From: Endozoicomonas sp. Mp262
Lineage (GTDB): Bacteria; Pseudomonadota; Gammaproteobacteria; Pseudomonadales; Endozoicomonadaceae
NCBI RefSeq assembly: GCF_025643335.1
Contig: NZ_CP092489.1
Coordinates: 1,716,001 to 1,780,000, forward strand
DNA: 64,000 nt
Reading direction: 5' to 3'
In this document: positions 18,020 to 27,130 of the stretch, piece by piece
Numbering within the stretch: position 1 is the first letter of the stretch
How the letters are laid out: every line of letters starts with the position of its first letter
Translations under genes and position numbers: made by a program
The notes under the pieces: generated by a model
Told to the model about the DNA's origin: nothing
The model's input: the letters and a program-made list of their open reading frames with translations, nothing else
Databases searched by the model: none

Positions 18020-18744
18020 GATCATTCTTTGGTGGTAATGATTATCTGAACATGCATGACAATCCGGGGGATGTGGTAAAAGCCCAAAAACGAAGTATTG
18101 AAATGATGATCCGTCATGGTGCCCGTCATATTATTTGGGTTAATATGCCAGACATGGGTCGTACACCAAGGTTCCTGAAAGCAGACTTTAAAACAAGAAG
18201 TCAGGTTAAATACCTTATTAGTCTCCATAATCAGTGGCACTTGAATACATTGAACCAGATGAAAGCTGAGCATGGGAAAAAAGGCGTTAATATTCACTTA
18301 ATGGATGCCAGAGCTTTATTTTGGAAAGTGTTAAATAACGCTATAGCATTCAATATTACCAATGTAACTGAGCCTTGTGCCGCGGTCAGTTTGCCTGGAG
18401 CTGATGGCGGGTCGGTACCAAAACAACCGGAAGGTGCTATAGCATCCCTTGTTCGAAACTCTGCCCGAACAGGAATGGCTCCACTGATTGGAACGGAGGT
18501 GTACTCGAACCCTCAATTGGCCCATATTTTCCAGGCCAGTGAAAAGGAACCCACTGTGTGTTCCAATCCGGATCAATACGCCTTTTGGGATGATGTCCAC
18601 CCTACCACGCGGTTCCATAAAATCTTTGCAGAATTGATTTGTGATGAGCTAAAGGCTTTGGGCTATCAGTGTGATAAATCCCGACAGCCAGTGACCCCAG
18701 CCCTTACACCAAAACCTGTAAGCAGTCCGAGGGCAGGAGGCTAA
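18020..18744 (+). pseudogene. SGNH/GDSL hydrolase (lipase-like), N-terminally truncated
   Basis: About 241 residues of a GDSL-type esterase or phospholipase. Block III is seen as FFGGNDYL at the very start and block V as FWDDVHPTTRFH near the end, carrying the Asp-His of the catalytic triad. Block I with the nucleophilic serine (GDS motif) and the signal peptide are gone: the frame enters directly from the right end of the IS3 element. An open frame can be drawn from a TTG inside the insertion sequences, but those residues are foreign. Without its serine the product cannot be catalytic. Confidence 0.8.
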
Positions 18745-18778
18745 TCTGCTCTTATGTGAACAGCTTCTAACCAGGTGT

Positions 18779-19414
18779 TTAGCTTGATGAGCTTTTATTC
18801 CATGAAGCTGTTGCTGTCAGCGTTTTTAAATTGAATGAAGAAATATCTGGTGAATAATGGTTCCATACCAGTACGCTGACAATCATTAGGGCTGTTAACA
18901 GCGGCGGCAAACTTTTCTCTTTTCTGATCATGTACCAAAGCGTGGCGGTAATGGCCATAGCAAAGCTGCCAAACTGAATCCAGTCTCCCTGGATTGAAAT
19001 GGTATGGAGTGCTAAAACCAGGCAGCCAAGGAAATTAGCCATTAACCAGAAGGGAGAGAGTTTCCCCAGACTGCCAAATAAAGGCATCTTAACCAGGGCT
19101 CCGCCTATCCATGCTTTGGGGAACACGTCTGCCAGTATATGAATTGCCATACCCATGGCCAGTCCGGCTACCACCGATGGGTATCCTGTTAAAGTGAGTA
19201 GCCAGGGAAGCAGCAGGGAGTGAGTGATGGCTGAACGATGTTTCAGGCCTGGCGTAAAAAGGTCTACATCAGGGAATCGAATACCTAATACCATGGCCAG
19301 CCCAAAGCTAAAGAGTGGCTTAACAAGTTGCTCAATAACCGGAACAGGTACAGTGTAATAGTTAATCAGGGCAATAATTGCAGCCAGCCCAAGGCATTGA
19401 AGCCAATACTTCAT
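18779..19414 (-). CDS. YdjM-like membrane-bound metal-dependent hydrolase family protein
   Basis: A 211-aa inner-membrane protein with about six hydrophobic segments. It has the conserved polar residues of the YdjM/DUF457 family: RFPDVD near residue 45, HRSAITHS near 58 and the histidine-aspartate pair in GMAIHILADVF near 90. These are thought to form a metal site in the membrane. Family members include the SOS-regulated YdjM of E. coli. The actual substrate is not known. It is a lone gene convergent with the truncated hydrolase; I see no LexA box. Confidence 0.75.
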   Translation of the reverse strand: MKYWLQCLGLAAIIALINYYTVPVPVIEQLVKPLFSFGLAMVLGIRFPDVDLFTPGLKHRSAITHSLLLPWLLTLTGYPSVVAGLAMGMAIHILADVFPKAWIGGALVKMPLFGSLGKLSPFWLMANFLGCLVLALHTISIQGDWIQFGSFAMAITATLWYMIRKEKSLPPLLTALMIVSVLVWNHYSPDISSFNLKTLTATASWNKSSSS

Positions 19415-19550
19415 ATCGTATTAAGTAAGCGACGTTGGTTTATAAAAGGGAAATTACTGGCAAGTATACAGGGTCATACGCCAAGTTACTCAATAGAATG
19501 CCGCATGAAGATGGAGATAATTCCAGAGCACATAAAAATAACCGCTGGCT

Positions 19551-19583
19551 ATCCAGTTATCAGTACTCCACTGATAACTGGAT
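19551..19583 (-). terminator. Strong hairpin downstream of ettA
   Basis: ATCCAGTTATCAGT and ACTGATAACTGGAT form a perfect 14-bp stem with a 5-base loop, 17 bases after the ettA stop. A T-rich run follows at some distance on the minus strand, so it may act as a terminator or as a 3'-end stabiliser. Confidence 0.6.
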
Positions 19584-19599
19584 ATGGTCTTCTGGCCTG

Positions 19600-21267
19600 T
19601 TAAGCGTCAATACGCTTGTATTTGATCCGGTGAGGGCCCGCGGCTTCTTCACCCAGTCTGGCTTTACGATCTGCCTCGTATTCAGTGTAGTTACCTTCGA
19701 AGAACGTGACTTTGGAATCGCCTTCATAGGCCAGAATATGAGTGGCGACGCGATCCAGGAACCAGCGGTCGTGAGAAATAACCATGGCACAACCCGGGAA
19801 TGCCAGCATAGCTTCTTCCAGAGCCCGAAGGGTTTCTACGTCCAGGTCGTTGGAGGGTTCGTCCAGTAGTAGTACGTTACCACCATCTTTTAAAGTACAT
19901 GCGAGCTGCAGGCGGCCACGCTCACCACCAGATAACTCACCGACCCGTTTCTGTTGATCACCACCCTTGAAGTTAAAACGGCCTATATAGGCTCGGGAAG
20001 GGACTTCATAGCTATTGATACGCAGGATATCCTGACCATCAGACACAGCTTCCCATACAGTTTTTTTGTCGTCCAGCTCATCACGAAGCTGTTCAACAAA
20101 AGAAATTTTTACGGATTCACCGTGTTCGATAGTGCCGGAATCAGGTTGCTCTTTACCCATGATCATTTTGAACAGGGTGGATTTACCGGCACCGTTACCA
20201 CCAATGATGCCGACAATGGCGCCTTTAGGGATACTAAAGCTCAGATCATCAATCAGCAGGCGGTCACCAAACCCTTTGGAGACCTTATTGAATTCAATAA
20301 CTTTGTCGCCCAGGCGTGGACCAGGTGGAATATAGATTTCGTTGGTTTCATTACGGCTCTGGAAGTCCTGGGATTGCATTTCCTCAAAGCGAGCCAGACG
20401 AGCCTTACTTTTGGACTGACGCCCCTTGGCATTGGAGCGAACCCATTCCAGTTCGTGCTCCATTGCCTTACGGCGTGCGTCCTGCTGTTTTTGTTCCTGT
20501 TCAAGGCGCTGTTCTTTCTGTTCCAGCCAGGCACTGTAGTTGCCCTGATAAGGAATACCTTCGCCGCGGTCCAGTTCCAGAATCCAGCCGGCGGCATTAT
20601 CCAGGAAGTAACGATCATGGGTAATGGCGACAACGGTTCCGGAGTATTCGCACAGAAAACGCTCCAGCCAGGCTACGGATTCGGCATCCAGGTGGTTGGT
20701 AGGCTCGTCCAGTAGCAGCATGTCAGGTCCGGACAGCAGCAGGCGACAAAGGGCTACACGACGACGCTCACCACCGGACAGGTTTTCAATTTTAGCATCC
20801 CACTCCGGTAAGCGCAGGGCATCGGCAGCCACGTCCAGTTTACGTTCAAGGTTATGGGCATCAGCTGCCTGAATAATATTTTCCAGACGTCCCTGCTCGG
20901 CAGCCAGGGCATCAAAGTCGGCGTCAGGCTCGGCATAGGCTGCATAGACTTCTTCCAGGCGCTGTTGGGCCTGCTTGATCTCTCCCAGGGCTTCTTCAAC
21001 GATGTCCCGGACGGTTTTGCCTGGGTCCAGTTCTGGCTCCTGGGGAAGGTAGCCTACATTCAGGTCGGATTGAGGGCGGGCTTCACCGTCGAACTCTTTA
21101 TCAACACCGGCCATGATGCGAAGCAGGGTTGATTTACCGGCACCGTTCAAACCCAGAACGCCAATTTTTGCGCCTGGGAAAAAAGAGAGGGAGATATCTT
21201 TCAGAATCTGACGTTTCGGGGGAACAACTTTGCTCACCCGATTCATCGTATAGACGTACTGAGCCAT
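19600..21267 (-). CDS. ettA: Energy-dependent translational throttle protein EttA
   Basis: ABC-F family protein of 555 aa, without membrane segments, that binds the ribosomal E site and gates the first peptide bonds according to the ADP/ATP ratio. It has two ATP-binding cassettes: the first with GLNGAGKST and LSGGERRRVALCRLL, the second with GGNGAGKST and LSGGERGRLQLA. The linker between them, about residues 242-320, is charged and helical (EQKEQRLEQEQKQQDARRKA), the P-site tRNA interaction motif. Length and N-terminus (MAQYVYTMNRVSKVVPPKR) match EttA and not other ABC-F paralogues. Single gene. Confidence 0.96.
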   Translation of the reverse strand: MAQYVYTMNRVSKVVPPKRQILKDISLSFFPGAKIGVLGLNGAGKSTLLRIMAGVDKEFDGEARPQSDLNVGYLPQEPELDPGKTVRDIVEEALGEIKQAQQRLEEVYAAYAEPDADFDALAAEQGRLENIIQAADAHNLERKLDVAADALRLPEWDAKIENLSGGERRRVALCRLLLSGPDMLLLDEPTNHLDAESVAWLERFLCEYSGTVVAITHDRYFLDNAAGWILELDRGEGIPYQGNYSAWLEQKEQRLEQEQKQQDARRKAMEHELEWVRSNAKGRQSKSKARLARFEEMQSQDFQSRNETNEIYIPPGPRLGDKVIEFNKVSKGFGDRLLIDDLSFSIPKGAIVGIIGGNGAGKSTLFKMIMGKEQPDSGTIEHGESVKISFVEQLRDELDDKKTVWEAVSDGQDILRINSYEVPSRAYIGRFNFKGGDQQKRVGELSGGERGRLQLACTLKDGGNVLLLDEPSNDLDVETLRALEEAMLAFPGCAMVISHDRWFLDRVATHILAYEGDSKVTFFEGNYTEYEADRKARLGEEAAGPHRIKYKRIDA

Positions 21268-21417
21268 GGAAAGGTGTCTCTTAAATTAAGTAACTTAACC
21301 GAGTGAAGATACTGGATGCGATAGGCTTTGGCAATCAGTTGTGTTTGCGGAAAGATCGTGAACAGCTTCTAAGAGACTACTTTGTATAGATGGTGATAAA
21401 AAGTAGGTGGCATTGGT

Positions 21418-22941
21418 ATGAAGTTATCCACTGTTTTATTTCTGGTCATTACTATCTCCATACGGTGGTCAGATTTGTCGTACGCAGTATGGGATTGGGA
21501 TCGTATTGTGAGGATGGAGGGGGAGAGTACACCTCAGGTGGTTATAAAGTTGGATGGAATCCATGAAGGTATTACTGATGAAGATATAAATGATTTTCTA
21601 GAGGTGGTTGGGAAAAAGCTACTTTATTTTAGGCAGAATAAGGATCAAGGTGAAGAAAATATGTATTGCTTTTTAACATTAAGTGATGGGGCGCTGGTTG
21701 CTCAGGGTTTTTATTTGCCTGGTTTTTCTCCGGAAGTTATGGGCTGGAGTCATTCTGATTTGATTTTTGAGCTATTTAAAAAAGCGGATAATATGCTTTG
21801 CTTCGATTGTGTTTTTGAGCATATTGCTGAGTTAGAGTGCATAAGACCAGAAGAAGGAAGGCTAAAATCCACCGGGACTCCTTGTTTTTGCAATTTACAG
21901 CCACCATTCGAAAGTGAAGAGCTTCTGTCTGAAACATCATTAATTAGTTTGATTAATTTTATTTTGATGCCAGACAGGATAAATCATCAAGCCACTGGTT
22001 TTCTTATTAACATCGGTAATCCGATACTGGCAAAGAGATTTAATGAGTTTTATTGGTTACGTTACCTTTCTATAGCCTGTGGGGGAGAGGTTAAGGGGAT
22101 TGTAGATTTAGCCTCTAGTTATAGCCTTATGAAGAGAGGAATTATTTTTCGTGGGATAGAGAATGGAAGAAATATTCAGTTTCAGTATCAGGAAAAACTT
22201 CCTTTTTTGGATATGGATGGCCCGAGAAACTATGACACAAAATTGGCTTATGATTTTTATTTTATGGAAAAAAAGGCGAGTTTAATGATGTATAAAGGAG
22301 TTGAAGAAAATTTGGTCTTATATATGAATGAAACAAAAAAGGAATCTAAGTCATCCTTGTTGAGCTTGAGTTATTATACACAGTACGGTACGGCCGTTAA
22401 TCAGCAAGTTCCTCAGGTTTATAGCACATTTTTAGGATCTGGTTTAAGCCGGACTATGGACGAGATAAAACCCGTGTTGAAAACAATGGACTGTCTAAGT
22501 GAGCCAATTGATGATGGTGTTGTTGTAGATTATGGCGTACGACTGAGTATTCCTCTAGATAGCAAATTAGGCCGGTTAAAAAGTACAGAACAACAGAAGC
22601 CGGGTATTAGAGTATATGGAGTTTTTGATATTTCTCAAGAAAGAGAAGGGATTAGAGTTAATTATATGGGGGGTTTAAATAAAAGCCATCAGCTTCAATT
22701 ACCTGATTTTGATATTGCTATGGAAAAGGAGCAGGGTGATCAGTTTTTTATTAAGATTGCTCAAGCAACCCAAAAGTACTCATTAGGAGACTACTATACT
22801 GCTCGTCTACTGAATGGTGGAATGCTTCCAGAAGAGAAATATCAAATTAAAAATCAGGGTGGTGCGGTAATAGCTCTTCCTAATAGAGAATGCCATTGCC
22901 AGATATGGGTTCCTTTTGACAATCTTGAGACTGAATTTTAA
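21418..22941 (+). CDS. Exported protein of unknown function (507 aa)
   Basis: I recognise no family. Residues 1-23 form a signal peptide (MKLSTVLFLVITISIRWSDLSYA). The rest is soluble, with a cysteine-rich segment (CFDCVFEH, CIRPEEGR, CFCNLQ; about residues 122-162) and a closing CHCQIWVPF, consistent with disulphides in the periplasm or outside the cell. Codon use is AT-rich compared with the neighbouring ettA, similar to the other secreted unknowns of this window (1390, 30071, 33010, 61686). It converges, with only 8 bases between stops, on the DASS transporter gene. Confidence 0.7.
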   Translation: MKLSTVLFLVITISIRWSDLSYAVWDWDRIVRMEGESTPQVVIKLDGIHEGITDEDINDFLEVVGKKLLYFRQNKDQGEENMYCFLTLSDGALVAQGFYLPGFSPEVMGWSHSDLIFELFKKADNMLCFDCVFEHIAELECIRPEEGRLKSTGTPCFCNLQPPFESEELLSETSLISLINFILMPDRINHQATGFLINIGNPILAKRFNEFYWLRYLSIACGGEVKGIVDLASSYSLMKRGIIFRGIENGRNIQFQYQEKLPFLDMDGPRNYDTKLAYDFYFMEKKASLMMYKGVEENLVLYMNETKKESKSSLLSLSYYTQYGTAVNQQVPQVYSTFLGSGLSRTMDEIKPVLKTMDCLSEPIDDGVVVDYGVRLSIPLDSKLGRLKSTEQQKPGIRVYGVFDISQEREGIRVNYMGGLNKSHQLQLPDFDIAMEKEQGDQFFIKIAQATQKYSLGDYYTARLLNGGMLPEEKYQIKNQGGAVIALPNRECHCQIWVPFDNLETEF

Positions 22942-22949
22942 TGCCCTGG

Positions 22950-24383
22950 TTATAAATTCATCATATGAAGCCAGGGAATACCCACAAGTAGTAGCGTGGC
23001 TAAAAAGATGATTCCCAAAATAAATCCAAGTACCCAAAAGTCTTTATTGGGAATATAACCTGAGCCGTACCAGATTGGACCAGGCCCGGCGGCATAGGGA
23101 GTAATTACACCCATAATTCCTAATGTAAAGCAAAGGAGCATACTAAGTTGAATAATGGGCATATCCGGGATGGTCATAGCCAGGGTTAGAAAAACAGGTA
23201 GAAGCGCTGTGACATGGGCAGTGATACTGGCAAAAAAGTAGTGAAGCAGAAAGAAACTGATAATAATCAACACCATCATGGTCATTGCATCATAACCACT
23301 CATTAAGTGGCTCATACTATCCGCAAGCCAGGCAAGGAAACCGGTTTTAGAAAGCCCTCCTGCCAGGGTCACCAGGGTGGCAAACCAGACAAGGACATTC
23401 CAGGCCTGTTTGTGACTGATGATATCTGACCAGTTGATGACTCCCGTTAAAATCATCAGGCATAGAATGGTAAGACCCGCCGTTGTTGAGCTTAGGAGTT
23501 CTCCTCCAAAAATCCATAATACCAGTGCCAACACGGCTAATCCGGCCATCATTAACTCATGTCGGGTGAGTTGACCAAGCTTGTTCAGTTCCTGGGTAGC
23601 CCATTCAGGCATTTCCTTTGCCTGTTTAAGACTTGGGGGATAGATAAGGTAGTTGAGCAGAGGCACGAAAAAAAATAACAGTAAACCTATGGGAAGGAAG
23701 CCCAGCCACCAGTTGATCCAGCTGATTTCATGGCCGGTAATCTTTTCAATGATGGATAAGGCGAGCAAGTTCGGTGCCAGACCCGTAAGAAACATGGAAC
23801 TGGTTACACAGGTGGTTGAAAATGCGGTCCAGTAAAGGTAACTACCTATTTTTCTTGGTTCTTCATCCGGGGTGGAACCATACATGGGCGGAATATTGCT
23901 GGCAATGGGGTAAATGGTTCCGCCACTGCGGGCAGTATTGGATGGAATAAAGGGAGCTAAAGCCAGGTCTGCCAGTGCCACCGCATAACCAAGCCCGATG
24001 CTTTTGCGACCCAGCAGTTTAATTAAATGAAGGGCAATTCTTCTGCCAAGGCCTGTTTTCTGGTATCCCAATGAAAAAATATAGGCAGAAAAGATAAGCC
24101 ATACGGTGCCATTTTGAAAACCTGAAAGCCCCCATTGCAGGGATGATTTTGCCGTGATTTCAGCACCTGGTTGCAAAGGCACTAGCTGCAAGACGACAGC
24201 AAGTACTACACCTATCAATCCAGAAACGGCAGCAGGGATGGGTTCAGTAACAAGAGCTACAACGACACCAATAAATAGCGCGAAGTAGGCCCAGGCCTGA
24301 ACAGTTAATCCTTCCGGTGTTGGCAGAAGCCAGACCAGAACTCCTACCGCTAGAGGGAGTATTTTTTTTACGGGTTCAATCAT
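22950..24383 (-). CDS. DASS-family (SLC13-like) dicarboxylate transporter
   Basis: Inner-membrane transporter of 477 aa with about 12 hydrophobic segments. Family marks: EPIPAAVSGL in an early helix, the substrate/sodium motif PSNTARSGG near residue 153, and the second-half motif TAHVTALLPVF near 395. Length and the ending IPNKDFWVLGFILG resemble bacterial 2-oxoglutarate/malate or tartrate/succinate carriers (YbhI, CitT, SodiT types). It likely imports di- or tricarboxylates with Na+ or by exchange; the exact substrate cannot be read. A single gene, transcribed away from dhaM with which it may share an upstream region. Confidence 0.85.
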   Translation of the reverse strand: MIEPVKKILPLAVGVLVWLLPTPEGLTVQAWAYFALFIGVVVALVTEPIPAAVSGLIGVVLAVVLQLVPLQPGAEITAKSSLQWGLSGFQNGTVWLIFSAYIFSLGYQKTGLGRRIALHLIKLLGRKSIGLGYAVALADLALAPFIPSNTARSGGTIYPIASNIPPMYGSTPDEEPRKIGSYLYWTAFSTTCVTSSMFLTGLAPNLLALSIIEKITGHEISWINWWLGFLPIGLLLFFFVPLLNYLIYPPSLKQAKEMPEWATQELNKLGQLTRHELMMAGLAVLALVLWIFGGELLSSTTAGLTILCLMILTGVINWSDIISHKQAWNVLVWFATLVTLAGGLSKTGFLAWLADSMSHLMSGYDAMTMMVLIIISFFLLHYFFASITAHVTALLPVFLTLAMTIPDMPIIQLSMLLCFTLGIMGVITPYAAGPGPIWYGSGYIPNKDFWVLGFILGIIFLATLLLVGIPWLHMMNL

Positions 24384-24468
24384 TGGATAACCTCTGACTA
24401 AAAACGGCAGTTTTTGCTTTAGGCATTAAGGGTAGAAGGCACTCTCATATTTTTCTGTGAAAGATAGC

Positions 24469-25218
24469 TCAGGGGATTTTCTGGGTTTTATCCAGAATGT
24501 TTTCACCAAAGCTTTGTTTTGCCAGCTGGCAGAATGCATTAGCGGCCTGGTGAGCTTCCGGACCATCGACAATTAGCCGGATTGTGTCCCCACAACGCAC
24601 GCCAAGTTTCGTCAAGCTGGTAATACTGTGGGCATTGGCTGACTGCTGACCCTTTAACAGAACGGCCCGGCTGTTAAATCCTGTTAATACTTTTACCAGG
24701 CGGGCAGCTGAACGAATATGAAGACCATTGGGGCTATTTAGAATCCACTGAACTTCATATTTAGCCGTAGTGGATGAAGGATGGTCTTTTGGAGAAAATA
24801 GTGTTTCTGTACTATCAAAATGTATTTGTTTGGGGGCTAGGGCTAGCCGGGCCTCACGATCCACTTCGTCTAAGGATTGCCCTGTTGCTGCCGCCGAGGC
24901 CGCAGCTATTGCACCTTCCACCAATGGTGCACTGCTGAGGCGGATGTTACTTTTATCAATGGTGGTGAGCTGTTCCAAGGCAGTTTCAGTGCTGAGAAGG
25001 GAACTGCCCAGATCCATTAACACTAACACACCGGATTTATCATAGGCCGTTTCAATGGCCTTCATTATTCTGGCAGGGTCTGTGCCGACAGGATGATCTG
25101 GATCATTAGTGCCGCCAGCACTAATAATGGTGCAGTTGTTCTGTGTAACTTCCCGGGCTAATTCTGCTGTGGCCTTTGCCAGTTCGCAGCTGTGGGAGAC
25201 GATCACAATACTTACCAT
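24469..25218 (-). CDS. dhaM: DhaM-like PTS phosphotransfer protein (EIIA-HPr fusion)
   Basis: A 249-aa two-domain protein. Residues 1-125 are an EIIA-Man-type domain of the DhaM class with the phosphorylated His9 in VIVSHS and the family segment VLMDLGSSLLSTETAL. Residues 153-245 are an HPr domain with His167 in NSPNGLHIRSAARL. In known systems DhaM passes phosphate to the ADP of DhaL, so that DhaK phosphorylates dihydroxyacetone. Here neither dhaK nor dhaL is beside it, and the EI-like part of E. coli DhaM is missing (shorter DhaM forms are common). It could serve a distant DhaKL or a regulator. Confidence 0.88.
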   Translation of the reverse strand: MVSIVIVSHSCELAKATAELAREVTQNNCTIISAGGTNDPDHPVGTDPARIMKAIETAYDKSGVLVLMDLGSSLLSTETALEQLTTIDKSNIRLSSAPLVEGAIAAASAAATGQSLDEVDREARLALAPKQIHFDSTETLFSPKDHPSSTTAKYEVQWILNSPNGLHIRSAARLVKVLTGFNSRAVLLKGQQSANAHSITSLTKLGVRCGDTIRLIVDGPEAHQAANAFCQLAKQSFGENILDKTQKIP

Positions 25219-25646
25219 GGGGGATCTCCTTTAAGGAGTGTATGGATAAGAACTTCATCTCTGGTTTTGCTTGAAAGAAGAAAGGGGTTCCAGAAAAACT
25301 ACCAAAAAACTGTCCTTAATAAAAAGAATAGAATAAAGATTTGGAAACAGTAGTGAAAACTCTGTAAAAAATGCTTTTTTTTAGTGGTGAAAGTAATCCG
25401 ATTCAGGCTAATTCTCGTACAGAATATTTATTTAGACGCTGTTTTAATCAGAGGTTGTTGACGCTTGCTTGTAAGTGCAGTGGTTTGTAAAGCGGCCTTA
25501 CGTAATACCCAAGGGGCAAGCCGGCACAGTGCAGAGTTGTCTTATATCAAGTCAGTTCAATGCAGTGGGAGGGCCGCTTTTCAGCCCGCCGTTAACTGTA
25601 TTAGAATGCCTATCCAATCTAATAACAGGCAAAGAAGGGTATTTCG
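25219..25646. other. glyA upstream region with inverted repeat
   Basis: 428 bases without a convincing gene. An inverted repeat AAAGCGGCC (25489-25497) / GGCCGCTTT (25572-25580) brackets about 75 bases, and TGCAGTGG appears next to both arms. It may be a leader structure of glyA or a repeat remnant. The first part, near 25240-25440, should hold the dhaM promoter. Confidence 0.4.
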
Positions 25647-26900
25647 ATGTTTAAAAAGGATATGTCCATTGCCGAATTTGACCCGGAGCTGAATGCTGCG
25701 ATTAATGCTGAAGCAGTGCGTCAGGAAGAGCATATAGAGTTAATCGCCTCTGAAAATTATGCCAGCCCCCGGGTTATGGAAGCGCAGGGCAGTGTGCTCA
25801 CCAACAAATATGCAGAGGGTTATCCCCGAAAACGCTATTATGGTGGCTGTGAGCATGTTGATGTGGTTGAGCAGCTCGCTATTGATCGGGCAAAGGCGTT
25901 ATTTGGTGCAGGTTATGCCAACGTTCAGCCGCACTCTGGTTCCCAGGCTAATGCGGCAGTGTACATGGCTTTGCTTAAACCAGGTGATACCGTTCTCGGG
26001 ATGAGTCTGGCTCACGGTGGACACTTGACTCATGGTGCCAGTGTTAGCTTTTCCGGGCGTATATACAACGCTGTTCAGTATGGCTTACACCCGGAAACCG
26101 GCGATATTGATTATCAGGAAATGGAACGCCTGGCACTGGAACATAAGCCAAAGATGATTATTGGTGGTTTTTCAGCGTTCTCCCGTATGGTGGACTGGCA
26201 ACGTTACCGTGCTATTGCCGATAAAGTGGGGGCTTATCTGATGGTTGATATGGCTCACGTAGCGGGCTTGATTGCTGCGGGGGTTTATCCATCACCGGTT
26301 GGGGTTGCTGATGTGGTAACCACTACTACCCATAAAACATTGGGAGGCCCACGGGGTGGCCTGATTCTGGCTAATGACAATGAAGAGCTAAACAAAAAGT
26401 TTAATTTTGCTGTATTCCCTGAGTCACAGGGAGGCCCTCTCTGCCACGTTATTGCAGCCAAGGCGGTTTGCTTTAAAGAGGCGATGAGTGATGAATTCAG
26501 GGACTATCAGCAGCAAGTGGTCAAAAATGCCCGAGCTATGTGTAAGGTTATGATGGAAAGGGGGATCAAGGTGGTTTCTGAAGGAACCGATGATCACCTG
26601 TTCCTTGTTGATTTAATTGGTAAAGAATTCACTGGTAAGGATGCGGAAGCGGCTTTGGGACGAGCTAATATTACGGTCAACAAAAATGCAGTGCCTAACG
26701 ACCCTCGCTCACCTTTTGTTACCAGTGGGTTACGTATTGGCACCCCAGCGATCACACGTCGCGGATTTAATGAGAAAGATTCTGCCGAGTTGGCAGGCTG
26801 GATCTGTGATGTGCTGGATAATATGGGAACTGAAAGGGTTGAAATTGATACTCGAGAGAAGGTTCTGTCTATCTGTCGTCGGTTACCCGTATACAGCTAA
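25647..26900 (+). CDS. glyA: Serine hydroxymethyltransferase
   Basis: PLP enzyme of 417 aa that converts serine and tetrahydrofolate to glycine and 5,10-methylene-THF, the main one-carbon source. The N-terminus ([23 protein letters not shown]) is nearly invariant in the family. The Schiff-base lysine is K230 in [15 protein letters not shown], and the cofactor aspartate lies in [15 protein letters not shown]. Start ATG at 25647 matches gammaproteobacterial homologues. The TAA stop lies within the first bases of a 120-bp repeat, so that element has replaced the native 3' end region. In many relatives glyA sits beside nrdR; here it is 31 kb away. Confidence 0.97.
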   Translation: MFKKDMSIAEFDPELNAAINAEAVRQEEHIELIASENYASPRVMEAQGSVLTNKYAEGYPRKRYYGGCEHVDVVEQLAIDRAKALFGAGYANVQPHSGSQANAAVYMALLKPGDTVLGMSLAHGGHLTHGASVSFSGRIYNAVQYGLHPETGDIDYQEMERLALEHKPKMIIGGFSAFSRMVDWQRYRAIADKVGAYLMVDMAHVAGLIAAGVYPSPVGVADVVTTTTHKTLGGPRGGLILANDNEELNKKFNFAVFPESQGGPLCHVIAAKAVCFKEAMSDEFRDYQQQVVKNARAMCKVMMERGIKVVSEGTDDHLFLVDLIGKEFTGKDAEAALGRANITVNKNAVPNDPRSPFVTSGLRIGTPAITRRGFNEKDSAELAGWICDVLDNMGTERVEIDTREKVLSICRRLPVYS

Positions 26901-27016
26901 ACCACGCCCTGTTAGAGAACCGTAATTTGATAGAGCTTTGATGGGCGTGCTTTAGTAATCGCTTCGCTTAATAAATAAGTCAGGAATATCCGGTTTTCAA
27001 ACGGGTTTTGGTTTAG
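26897..27016 (+). repeat. 120-bp dispersed repeat, copy A
   Basis: Begins CTAAACCACGCCC and ends GGTTTTGGTTTAG, with terminal inverted repeats CTAAACCA/TGGTTTAG (the termini vary slightly between copies). Internal segments can pair (CACGCCC with GGGCGTG; AGAACCG with CGGTTTTC). Same length and high similarity to 42610-42729 and, reversed, 58412-58531. No coding capacity. It holds the glyA stop codon. Confidence 0.85.
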
Positions 27017-27037
27017 CTAAGGCTATTCGGGCTTAAA

Positions 27038-27077
27038 TAAACTGCCATGATCACTGGGTGATATGGCAGTTTTTTTT
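27038..27077 (+). terminator. rho-independent terminator after glyA
   Basis: AAACTGCCAT pairs with ATGGCAGTTT around a 14-base interval and is followed by eight T. It lies between convergent glyA and the binding-protein gene. Confidence 0.8.
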
Positions 27078-27130
27078 GGAGAACAGGGATATGTTGGCTG
27101 ATAAAAAAGGCTTTTGTGGCTGTCACCCTA

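Noticed and set aside
19954-20715. 253-codon plus-strand frame opposite ettA
   Set aside because: Antisense shadow of a well-supported gene; no independent start signal.
25465-25692. Small open frame overlapping the start of glyA
   Set aside because: It overlaps the well-supported glyA start in another frame and spans the inverted repeat; no convincing ribosome site.
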